6,747 bases of DNA, from positions 1 through 6,747 of the forward strand of contig JACOTK010000104.1 in the NCBI GenBank assembly GCA_016178435.1, in the 5' to 3' direction. The position numbers were made by a program, and so were the translations under genes. Shown one piece after another: positions 1 through 6,078 of the stretch. Under the pieces are notes generated by a model. That model saw only the letters and a list, made by a program, of their open reading frames with translations, was not told the origin of the DNA and did not search any database. How positions within the stretch are numbered: position 1 is the stretch's first letter; every line of letters begins with the position of its first letter. This stretch comes from Actinomycetota bacterium (lineage in GTDB: Bacteria > Actinomycetota > Acidimicrobiia > Acidimicrobiales > CADCSY01).

Positions 1-210
1 CCTCGGGATCGCCTCCGATTGAACACTCGACAACCGCACGCTCGACGACCCGGCTGAGGCCATCGACCGAGCAAGGGCTGCGCTTGCGGCTGAAAGTTCG
101 TCCCTCCCGCAATACGCGCATCGTTGGTCACTGCATAGTCGCGACCGCCGGGTCAGATCGCGGATAACACTCCAGCCAGGTCGCCCCCGTGCCGATGCTC
201 TCCAGTGCAC

Positions 211-225
211 GAGACAAACGGTCTC
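211..225. promoter_or_regulatory. Small inverted repeat upstream of the exported-protein gene
   Basis: GAGAC, five bases, then GTCTC forms a perfect 5-bp inverted repeat, 33 bp upstream of the chosen ATG at 259. The size and spacing would suit a dimeric repressor site or a weak mRNA hairpin. Arms this short arise often by chance and no known operator consensus is matched. Confidence 0.2.
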
Positions 226-248
226 ATCGCACTATTCGTTGCACTCCG

Positions 249-253
249 AAGGG
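249..253 (+). promoter_or_regulatory. Ribosome binding site deciding the start at 259
   Basis: AAGGG lies five bases upstream of ATG 259. This fixes the ATG as the likely start in preference to the in-frame GTG at 205, which has no comparable purine-rich site. Choosing 259 also puts a standard signal peptide at the protein's N-terminus. Confidence 0.6.
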
Positions 254-258
254 TCTCC

Positions 259-972
259 ATGCATAAGAAGGGACTTGCCGTCGTCGCGCTTGCGTGCGCC
301 GCGGCGACCTGCCTACCTCTGTCCGCATCCCGCGCCGCAACCGCGCCGCTGTCGTCGCCTTGCCCGCCGACATCGAGCGCGTGGCCATCCCTGGAGGTGG
401 GGTCGCAGGCCGGCGCCCTCCGGCGGGATATCACACTCATCGCCCCACACGGCAGCTTCGATCGCAACACCAGGGAACTGGCCCTTGCCATCGGCAAGCG
501 GATGAGCGCCAACGTGGTGTGGGCGGTTGACCCCAAGGCGACGTTCGTGCGCCGGATCAATGTCAATCGTCCAACGGAGATGCGTTGGGGGATGGACCGC
601 AAGACCAGTACTGCACGTGCCGTCTTCGGGCTCTTCAGTGACTGCGTCGCCCGATTCCCGAGCCGGATCAGTGTCGAGATTCACGGCGACTCCAGCAAGG
701 ATGTCATGGAGATGGCAACGGTGGGCGTGGGAGCCGAACTGGCCGCTGCCATGAAGGTCACCTGGGCCGATCGCTTCGGGCTGCCCCTCGCCGTCGATGC
801 CGCCGGCGACAAGCTGACCATGACCGCAGGAGCCAACAAGCGCACGGGTCTGCTCTCGCAGTGCAGCGCTGCGTGCCTGCACATGGAGGTTCCCAGCCAC
901 CTCCGGGATCCCGAGGTGCTCGACGCCACCGCCGACCAGCTCGCCGAGTTCCTGATCGCCATCGCCCCCTGA
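259..972 (+). CDS. Putative exported N-formylglutamate-amidohydrolase-like protein
   Basis: The product has 237 residues. Residues 1-29 look like a Sec signal peptide: a basic start (HKK), a hydrophobic core (GLAVVALACAAATCLPL) and small residues suited to cleavage near ASRA/ATA. The mature part has short motifs recalling the zinc-dependent N-formylglutamate amidohydrolase / M14-like fold: an IAPHG strand-turn (H64), NRP (103-105), VEIHG (E140, H142) and a late HMEVP strand (E210). In that family the histidines and an acidic residue bind the metal; here this is inferred from motif order alone. Four cysteines in the mature part (35, 129, 202, 206) could form disulfides outside the membrane. 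C13 and C18 lack a good lipobox, so a lipoprotein is unlikely. An upstream in-frame GTG at 205 would spoil the signal peptide. The gene stands alone, converging on nth 68 bp downstream. The gene call is secure, the family assignment is tentative and the substrate is unknown. Confidence 0.6.
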   Translation: MHKKGLAVVALACAAATCLPLSASRAATAPLSSPCPPTSSAWPSLEVGSQAGALRRDITLIAPHGSFDRNTRELALAIGKRMSANVVWAVDPKATFVRRINVNRPTEMRWGMDRKTSTARAVFGLFSDCVARFPSRISVEIHGDSSKDVMEMATVGVGAELAAAMKVTWADRFGLPLAVDAAGDKLTMTAGANKRTGLLSQCSAACLHMEVPSHLRDPEVLDATADQLAEFLIAIAP

Positions 973-976
973 GGCG

Positions 977-1042
977 AGGCTGCTCCCAACCCCTGTCGCC
1001 TCGGGCGTCAGGCTGCTCCCGACGCGCGTCGCCTCGGGCGTC
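977..1042. repeat. Tandem 33-bp direct repeat, two copies
   Basis: The units 977-1009 and 1010-1042 match at 29 of 33 positions. Each begins AGGCTGCTCCC and ends GTCGCCTCGGGCGTC, with all four differences in the seven bases between. A further AGG follows the second copy. Each unit holds a mini-hairpin, CGCC-TCG-GGCG (997-1007 and 1030-1040). The pair fills almost the whole gap between two convergent genes and just enters the nth stop codon. It could be a slippage duplication or a small dispersed intergenic element. Confidence 0.75.
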
Positions 1043-1050
1043 AGGGGTTG
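987..1050. terminator. Possible bidirectional stem-loop between convergent genes
   Basis: Arms 987-1000 (CAACCCCTGTCGCC) and 1037-1050 pair at 13 of 14 positions around a 36-base loop that itself contains small GC hairpins. The position suits a terminator serving both the exported-protein gene and nth. However, neither side has a T tract and the right arm lies over the last codons of nth. It could equally be a by-product of the repeats. A terminator role is inference. Confidence 0.3.
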
Positions 1051-1703
1051 GCAGACCCGAATGCCGACGGGCAGATGTCGGCCAGCACGCAGATCTCACA
1101 GCGGGGGCGTCGAGATGCGCACACCGCCCGTCCGTGAAGGATGAGGACGAGACTCAACCGGCCGCGGTCACGCGCCGGCACCATCGATCCGAGCTCGTGC
1201 TCCACCTTGACGGGGTCGGTCTCGGCAGTGAGACCGAGACGCCGGGCAAGGCGCCCGACGTGGGTGTCCACAGGAAGGCCGGGCAGCCCGAATGCCACCC
1301 CAAGGACGACGTTCGCGGTCTTTCGCCCTACGCCGGGCAAAGCGGTGAGCGCAGCCATCGTGGTGGGGACCTCTCCCCCGTGACGATCAACCAGTGCAGC
1401 GGCCATGCCGATCAGGCTGAGAGTCTTCTGGCGAAAGAAGCCCGTCGAGAAGATGAGCTTCTCCACCTCGTGCGGGTCTGCCGCAGCCATCTCGAAGGCG
1501 CTCGGATATCGTTCGAACAGTGCCGGTGTCACCTGGTTGACCCGTTCGTCGGTCGTCTGGGCGGACAGGATCGTGGCTGCCAGGAGTTGGAAGGGATCCT
1601 CGTGCACAAGAGCGCACAGCTCGACGGCGGTGCCCGGGTACTCCTCGCCCAATCGTCGCAATACTTCGCGTGCCCGGCCGGCCGGTGTTCTGGGTTGTCC
1701 CAT
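1041..1703 (-). CDS. nth: Endonuclease III (DNA glycosylase / AP lyase)
   Basis: This base-excision-repair enzyme removes oxidised pyrimidines from DNA and cleaves the abasic site by beta-elimination. From the ATG at 1703 it has 220 residues, close to the family norm. Numbered from the GTG at 1709 (two residues longer), it shows the helix-hairpin-helix LPGVGRKTANVVLG (124-137) with the catalytic lysine K130 and the catalytic aspartate D148 in VDTH. Near the C-terminus is the [4Fe-4S] cluster motif C-x6-C-x2-C-x5-C (C197, C204, C207, C213). LLAATILSAQTTDERVN (42-58) is the typical N-terminal helix region. I prefer ATG 1703 because AGG at 1712-1714 sits 8 bases upstream of it but only 2 from the GTG. 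All key residues are present, so it should be active. It is the third leftward gene after the ABC exporter pair, 54 bp from the permease stop, behind a hairpin. Confidence 0.96.
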   Translation of the reverse strand: MGQPRTPAGRAREVLRRLGEEYPGTAVELCALVHEDPFQLLAATILSAQTTDERVNQVTPALFERYPSAFEMAAADPHEVEKLIFSTGFFRQKTLSLIGMAAALVDRHGGEVPTTMAALTALPGVGRKTANVVLGVAFGLPGLPVDTHVGRLARRLGLTAETDPVKVEHELGSMVPARDRGRLSLVLILHGRAVCASRRPRCEICVLADICPSAFGSANP

Positions 1704-1733
1704 GGCCACAACCTATGGTCCCCGTCGGCCCTC

Positions 1734-1755
1734 GCCCGCCTCGAACGAGCCGGGC
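1734..1755 (-). promoter_or_regulatory. Intercistronic hairpin between permease gene and nth
   Basis: On the transcribed strand, GCCCGGCTCG and CGAGGCGGGC pair at 9 of 10 positions around a tight turn (effective loop GTTC), with one internal G-G mismatch. The stem begins two bases after the permease stop codon and ends about 30 bases before the nth start. There is no U tract. It could be an attenuator or incomplete terminator, or a 3'-end stabiliser of the exporter mRNA. The structure is read directly from sequence; the role is inference. Confidence 0.45.
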
Positions 1756-1757
1756 GC

Positions 1758-4253
1758 CTATTCCATGACGCGCAACGTGGAGGGCACGTCCACACGCAAC
1801 AGCCGCCGCAAGGTGAACAGCGGGGCGATGGCGACGGCTGCAACACCCAGGGCAACGGCACTCGTCATGGTTCCGGTGGCAAGTTGGGCGGTGATGCCCA
1901 CCTCGGGCAGCGTGTTCGCAACCAGGGTGACCGCGAACCACTCCACCACCAGTCGTCCCACGATCAGCCCGATGGCGGTTCCGAGCAGGCCCACCATCAG
2001 TCCCTCGACCACAGCCAAACGCAACAACGACCGCACGGGAAGTCCGAAGGCCAGCATCGTGGCGTGATCACGTGATCGCTCGTCCGCGGCGATGCTCGTC
2101 GAGTTGAAGGCAATGAGCACCGCCAGGAACAACATGAAGTACTGGATCACCCGAAAGATCCCGACGCTCTGATCGATCGCTGTTTCGAGGGCATCGGCCA
2201 TGGCCGATGCCGGCTGTACCGATGCCACGCCCGGCAGGCCGAAGATCGCCCGCTGGACATCGGCGACCGTCCTGCCGGGAGCCGGGCGAACCTGTATGGC
2301 ATTGGCCGACCCGGTCAGGCCGAGCACGTCCGGCCGAGCGAGAAATGCTTCGAAGCGAAACGGGCTGGGATGAAGCCCCGCGACCCGCATGATGGTCTCC
2401 TCGATGCGCGTGGATCCGGCCGTGGTTGCAACGGGGTGGCGAAGGAGAACGGTGTCACCCGGACCGACACCCAGGTCACGACCGGCCTCTGCGGCCAACA
2501 GGATCTCATCGCTGCTTCGGGGCAGCCGACCCTTCGACACCGGTGGAACCCACTCACCGTGATCGAGGTCGCGCACCTCCAGCAGAACGTTGACCTCCGA
2601 GCGACGGTCACCTGCCGCCTGACTGCGCTCCGCGCCGCCACCTTTGGAGGAGAGAGGTGCCAACGTCCCCCCGAGCTTCACGCCCGTCTCGGCGTGACCG
2701 ACGACCGACAGGTCCCTGATGGCCCGAACCTCGGGACTGTCCACGGCATGGAACCGATCCAGCTCGACCATGACCCGATTGGGCGTTCCGGCCAGGGTCG
2801 TCCGATCGGCCACGGTCAGCGTACCGACGAAGCTGTCGACCAAACCGAAGGTGGCAACGAGCGTGGTGATCGCCGAGGCGATGCCGAGCGCCGTCAAGAG
2901 GGTGCGCCTCGGGGCTCGCAGGATGTTGCGCAGCGGCAGCCTGCTCAACGAGCCACCGGGCACGGGAAGCCTGCGCGCCAGAGCTTCGAGTCGACTGCCC
3001 CGCACCGCGAGGTGACCCGTGCGGATCGCCTCGACGGGCGGAATCCGCACGGCTCGCCACACGGGCCATGCCGTGGCGACCATCGGAAGCGCGACCCCCA
3101 GCGCAGCGCCCCGGACGAACACGCCAACCTGGAACGGCGTCTTCCAGACAGGCAGGGGAAGCAGATCCTCGAACACGGAACCGATGGCGAGATCGACCAG
3201 GAGTCCCACGACCACTCCAAGCACGGCACCGAGCACGGCGATCTCGAGGCCGACCAACAAGGGCCGCCGGGCAATGGTTGCCGGCGTGGCCCCCAGCGCC
3301 ATGCCGACACCGATCTCACGTCGCTGAGCCTCCACCATGCGCCCGGCGAGGTTGAAGGCGGCAAACGCCGCTCCGGCCAGGATGAGTCCGGCGAACACGT
3401 TCCAGAACTGTTGGTCACCGGCGATATCGTCGTGGAGCACCTGCCAGGAGCGGTCGTCCTCGGTCACCGAGACGGTGATGCCGAGATCCGGAGCCCCTTC
3501 GGCGGCAGCGTCTTCGATCGCGGCAACGAGCCGCTCACGATCGACCCCGGGACGCAGGCCGATCACCAGATCGTTGACCCGGCCGGCCCAACCGGTAAGC
3601 CTCTGGACCGTGGCCAGTGGCGCGAAGACCACCGCGAAATCCATCGCCCCCAGCAGGCCGCCCCGAGGATCGATCACGTAGAAGTACTCCGGCGACAGCG
3701 CTGTGCCGACGTAGTCAAGAGACGCGCCGCCCGCGATCTTCAACGCACCCGTCGGCGCGAGCTTTCGTCCGTCGGCGAAATGAACCTCGAGCAGGCCAAC
3801 GGGTTGACCATCGTCGGAGGGCCCCAACGCACGGCCCTCACGTACCTCGATGCCGTCCACCCTCGGCCCACCCTCCGACACCGGAACCCCGACAAGTCGA
3901 CCTGGCGCCAGGATCGCCTCATCATCGATCGAGGCGTCGACCTGGGTGGGAGCGATGAGACGTTCCTCCATCGCCCGAACGTCAACTCGGCCGTCCAGCC
4001 CATCGGCCTGATCGACGAGGCGCCGAAGCCTGCCTGCCGCCGCCGTCGACCCCTCGCTGACCGAGAGCTTGATGTCGTGCATACCAAGCGCGGCATAGCT
4101 TGCGTCGTTCGACTCCCGACGCCACTGGGTCGTACTGCCGAGACCGGCGAACACGCCTGTTCCCACGGCAATGACCAAGGCGATCGCCACCACCTGGGGC
4201 CACCGCTTGCGAAGGTCTCGCCCCGACCAACGCAACCAGAAACTCAGCCGCAT
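1758..4253 (-). CDS. FtsX/MacB-type ABC transporter permease, two permease units
   Basis: This 831-residue inner-membrane protein has the layout of the large 'ABC3' permeases: helix 1 (about 20-40), a large extracytoplasmic domain (about 41-282), helices 2-4 (about 283-305, 332-358, 375-399), then the pattern repeats with helix 5 (about 452-476), a second outer domain (about 477-698) and helices 6-8 (about 699-720, 744-770, 797-815). After helix 2, EAQRREIGVGMALGA (308-322) is the usual cytoplasmic coupling segment that contacts the ATPase; the second unit has the weaker DERSRDHATMLAFGLP (724-739). RIPPVEAIRTG (403-413), after helix 4, is also typical. Such permeases work by mechanotransmission, moving lipoproteins, lipids, peptides or drugs at the outer membrane face. 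The substrate cannot be read here, and no separate adaptor is adjacent. The start lies 4 bp after the ATPase stop without a clear ribosome site, suggesting translational coupling. Confidence 0.93.
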   Translation of the reverse strand: MRLSFWLRWSGRDLRKRWPQVVAIALVIAVGTGVFAGLGSTTQWRRESNDASYAALGMHDIKLSVSEGSTAAAGRLRRLVDQADGLDGRVDVRAMEERLIAPTQVDASIDDEAILAPGRLVGVPVSEGGPRVDGIEVREGRALGPSDDGQPVGLLEVHFADGRKLAPTGALKIAGGASLDYVGTALSPEYFYVIDPRGGLLGAMDFAVVFAPLATVQRLTGWAGRVNDLVIGLRPGVDRERLVAAIEDAAAEGAPDLGITVSVTEDDRSWQVLHDDIAGDQQFWNVFAGLILAGAAFAAFNLAGRMVEAQRREIGVGMALGATPATIARRPLLVGLEIAVLGAVLGVVVGLLVDLAIGSVFEDLLPLPVWKTPFQVGVFVRGAALGVALPMVATAWPVWRAVRIPPVEAIRTGHLAVRGSRLEALARRLPVPGGSLSRLPLRNILRAPRRTLLTALGIASAITTLVATFGLVDSFVGTLTVADRTTLAGTPNRVMVELDRFHAVDSPEVRAIRDLSVVGHAETGVKLGGTLAPLSSKGGGAERSQAAGDRRSEVNVLLEVRDLDHGEWVPPVSKGRLPRSSDEILLAAEAGRDLGVGPGDTVLLRHPVATTAGSTRIEETIMRVAGLHPSPFRFEAFLARPDVLGLTGSANAIQVRPAPGRTVADVQRAIFGLPGVASVQPASAMADALETAIDQSVGIFRVIQYFMLFLAVLIAFNSTSIAADERSRDHATMLAFGLPVRSLLRLAVVEGLMVGLLGTAIGLIVGRLVVEWFAVTLVANTLPEVGITAQLATGTMTSAVALGVAAVAIAPLFTLRRLLRVDVPSTLRVME

Positions 4254-4257
4254 CCGG

Positions 4258-5031
4258 CTACCAGCTCAGCTCGTCGACGGGCACCTTGCCCTCGATCGGT
4301 GGCCCGTCGCGCACGATACGCCCACTGCTGAGCTCGATCACCCGATCGGCGACCCGGGAGATCTCCCGATTGTGCGTGACCACCAACACGGTGTGGCCGG
4401 CATCGGCCTGCTCCTGGAGCAACCCGAGAATCTGCACCCCCGTGTGGAAATCAAGCTCGCCCGTGGGCTCGTCGGCCAGCATGATCCGGTTGCCCGTGGC
4501 CAGTGCCCGGGCGATCGCCACCCGTTGTTGTTCACCGCCCGACAACTCGTGGGGAAAATGGTCGAGCCGCTCACCGAGGCCGACGCTCGCCAGGATCTCG
4601 GCTACATCGCCGCCCTCTCCACGCCTCCGGGTCACGTCTCTTCCGAACTGCACGTTCTCCCGTGCGGTGAGCCCGGGGAACAGGTTGAAGCTCTGGAAGA
4701 TGAAGCTCACCGTGTCGCGTCGAAATCGGGACAACTCGGCGCGCGACGCCCCCGTGATGCGTCTGCCGGTGACCACCACCTCGCCATCGGTCGCGACGTC
4801 AAGCGCACCGATGAGGTTGACGAGGGTGGTCTTTCCGCTGCCCGAGGGACCCAGGACCACGACAAACTGACCCTCGTCGATCTCCAGGTTCACGCCCTCC
4901 AGCGCCGCCACCTCGCTCGAACCCACCAGGTAGCGGCGACTGACATCGGTCATCTGCACCGCCACGGTCGCTCCGGTGCTACGACCCTGCTGGTTTCCGG
5001 TTGGGCGCGTCGTCACCTCGTCAAAGGCCAT
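4258..5031 (-). CDS. ABC transporter ATP-binding protein, MacB/LolD class
   Basis: The 257-residue cytoplasmic ATPase powers the permease encoded 4 bp downstream. All nucleotide-site elements are intact: Walker A GPSGSGKT (61-68), Q-loop Q113 in FQSFNLFPGLTARENV, signature LSGGEQQR (163-170), Walker B IMLADEPTGELD (183-194, with E188 catalytic) and the H-loop H220 in VTHN. FQSFNL and DEPTGELD are typical of the LolD/MacB subfamily. The ATG at 5031 has GGAG (5041-5044) nine bases upstream. A GTG at 4965 also has GGAG (4971-4974), five bases upstream, and would remove a low-complexity leader of 22 residues, so the start is uncertain. The fold proper begins around residue 23. Its promoter must lie in or beyond the 81-bp gap shared with the divergent mshD. 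Confidence 0.95.
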   Translation of the reverse strand: MAFDEVTTRPTGNQQGRSTGATVAVQMTDVSRRYLVGSSEVAALEGVNLEIDEGQFVVVLGPSGSGKTTLVNLIGALDVATDGEVVVTGRRITGASRAELSRFRRDTVSFIFQSFNLFPGLTARENVQFGRDVTRRRGEGGDVAEILASVGLGERLDHFPHELSGGEQQRVAIARALATGNRIMLADEPTGELDFHTGVQILGLLQEQADAGHTVLVVTHNREISRVADRVIELSSGRIVRDGPPIEGKVPVDELSW

Positions 5032-5112
5032 CTCGTCAGTCTCCGATACCGATTCGCCCGAGGAGAAGGGTCGAAGGGCCCGACGTCAAGACAGGGAAAC
5101 TATCCTCCCATC
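5032..5112. promoter_or_regulatory. Divergent promoter region of the ABC exporter and mshD
   Basis: These 81 bp are the only space between the two divergent starts, so both promoters probably lie here or just inside the coding regions. Rightward, the -10 of mshD is clear (separate entry). Leftward, TTGACG (complement of 5084-5089) resembles a -35 box, but the matching -10 position, TCTCCT, is poor, so the exporter promoter is not settled. A GTCG/CGAC pair (5070-5073 and 5081-5084) surrounds GGGCCC; it is short and may be chance. Confidence 0.45.
5101..5106 (+). promoter_or_regulatory. mshD: Probable -10 box for a leaderless mshD transcript
   Basis: TATCCT keeps the key T-A-...-T positions of a sigma-70-type -10 box and ends six bases before GTG 5113, so transcription would begin at or next to the start codon. 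No -35 box is apparent. The only Shine-Dalgarno-like run, AGGG at 5093-5096, is 16 bases from the GTG, too far to act. Leaderless mRNAs with this geometry are common in actinobacteria. Confidence 0.5.
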
Positions 5113-6078
5113 GTGCGTCGCCTCGAGATCAGGGAATCATTGACCCCGCCTGAGATCCTCCACGTCACCTCGATGCTCGACGCGGCCGAAAGCGCCACCG
5201 GCCACCAGTCCATCGACCGACAACGCCTGCCGGCAATGACCGGCGGCGGCAAGGGCGTCACCGGCATCCTTTCATGGAGCCCCGAGACCGGCCGGCCGGT
5301 AGCCTATGCCCAGGTCACCCGGATGGACGACGGACCGAGTCACGACAAGCCCGCATGGGTCCTCGACCTCGTCACTGATCCCAGGCAGGCGGACGAGGCG
5401 GTGGCGATCGGGGGTGAGGCGCTGCACGCGGCGATGGATCTCGTCGGCCGACGCGGTGGAGGAGCGGTCCAATGGTGGGTGCGGCGGCCGACGCCCGTCC
5501 ACGACGCGGTCGCAGACGCCGTTGGCCTGAAGCCAACCCGTGATCTCTGCCAACTTCGCCGCACCCTCCCACTCGAAGGCATTCGAGAACCGGAGCCCCT
5601 GGTGCTCCGTGCATTTCGTCCCGGTCACGACGAGGAAGCGTGGCTGGCGGTCAACAATCGCGCCTTTCATTGGCACCCCGAGCAGGGTGGCTGGGATCGT
5701 TCGACCCTCGAGGGACGGAAACGAGAACCTTGGTTCAACCCGGAGGGCTTTCTCCTCCACGAGCGGGACGGCCGCCTTGCCGGATTCTGTTGGACGAAGA
5801 TCCACCCGGACGACGAACCCCCTCTGGGTGAGATCTACGTCATCGGGGTTGACCCCGACTTCCAGGGCCTCGGACTGGGACGCTCCCTGGTCGTCGCCGG
5901 GCTCGACTGGCTCGCAGGTCGGGGGCTCGGCGTCGGAATGCTCTGGGTCGACCTGTCCAACGAGGCGGCGCTGCGCCTTTATCGCTCGATGGGATTCACC
6001 GTGCACCAATTCGACCGTGCCTACACGGGCGAGGTCCTCGCCGGCGGAACGTCAGACCCCTTGGACACCGACCGCTGA
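5113..6078 (+). CDS. mshD: Mycothiol synthase (MshD), tandem GNAT acetyltransferase
   Basis: MshD performs the last step of mycothiol synthesis in the cytoplasm, acetylating the cysteinyl amine of Cys-GlcN-Ins with acetyl-CoA. The 321 residues match the family length (M. tuberculosis MshD is about 315) and two-GNAT layout. The C-terminal domain (about 163-305) carries the hallmarks: VNNRAFHWHPEQGGW (180-194), PWFNPEGF (206-213), CWTKIHPD (226-233), GEIYVIGVDP (239-248), the CoA pyrophosphate loop QGLGLG (251-256), and LYRSMGF (289-295). E240 and Y290 align by eye with the proposed catalytic Glu234 and Tyr294 of the M. tuberculosis enzyme. The N-terminal domain (about 1-155) lacks an equivalent loop: where Q/R-x-x-G-x-G is expected after LDLVTDP (85-90) it has RQADEAVAIG. 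GTG 5113 is chosen because it fits the family N-terminus and sits behind a -10 box. The same frame stays open for some 310 codons upstream, but only as antisense of the ATPase gene. The last 27 bp overlap the convergent transporter gene. Confidence 0.94.
   Translation: MRRLEIRESLTPPEILHVTSMLDAAESATGHQSIDRQRLPAMTGGGKGVTGILSWSPETGRPVAYAQVTRMDDGPSHDKPAWVLDLVTDPRQADEAVAIGGEALHAAMDLVGRRGGGAVQWWVRRPTPVHDAVADAVGLKPTRDLCQLRRTLPLEGIREPEPLVLRAFRPGHDEEAWLAVNNRAFHWHPEQGGWDRSTLEGRKREPWFNPEGFLLHERDGRLAGFCWTKIHPDDEPPLGEIYVIGVDPDFQGLGLGRSLVVAGLDWLAGRGLGVGMLWVDLSNEAALRLYRSMGFTVHQFDRAYTGEVLAGGTSDPLDTDR

Larger units (their letters stand above)
1..258. other. Left-end region with no supportable gene
   Basis: No frame on either strand here combines a start codon, a ribosome binding site and a recognisable product. 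On the + strand, frame 2 closes with TGA at 20-22, which could be the end of a gene lying off the left edge, but the few residues visible (LGIASD) identify nothing. Frame 2 then stays open into the following gene and its first part reads like protein (see findings), but it has no start codon before 239. The stretch just before 259 carries a small inverted repeat and the ribosome binding site of the next gene. I see no convincing sigma-70 promoter. Confidence 0.5.

Noticed and set aside
259..312. Lipoprotein signal at C13 or C18 of the exported protein
   Set aside because: ALAC and AATC do not fit the lipobox well, C13 lies too early in the hydrophobic core, and an ordinary signal-peptidase site follows at about residues 26-29.
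313..900. 195-codon open frame on the - strand opposite the exported-protein gene
   Set aside because: The + strand reading has a ribosome binding site, a signal peptide and hydrolase-like motifs; the - strand reading is Gly/His/Arg-rich without any recognisable pattern.
977..1042. CRISPR array
   Set aside because: There are only two units, directly adjoining, with a 7-bp variable core inside the unit rather than spacers of about 30 bp, and no cas genes nearby.
861..2075. 404-codon open frame on the + strand
   Set aside because: It overlaps the end of the exported-protein gene, is antisense to the whole of nth and the end of the permease gene, and its translation is low-complexity without recognisable domains.
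2370..4331. 653-codon open frame on the + strand
   Set aside because: It is wholly antisense to the permease gene and rich in His, Arg, Gln, Gly and Asp with no fold-like pattern. It is the typical by-product of G/C third-position bias on the opposite strand.
4171..5112. In-frame upstream extension of mshD that would give a 635-residue protein
   Set aside because: The extra residues are antisense to the ABC ATPase gene and have no MshD homology. The family N-terminus and the -10 box both point to GTG 5113.
5272..6009. 245-codon open frame on the - strand
   Set aside because: It is antisense to the well-identified mshD and its translation shows no family features.
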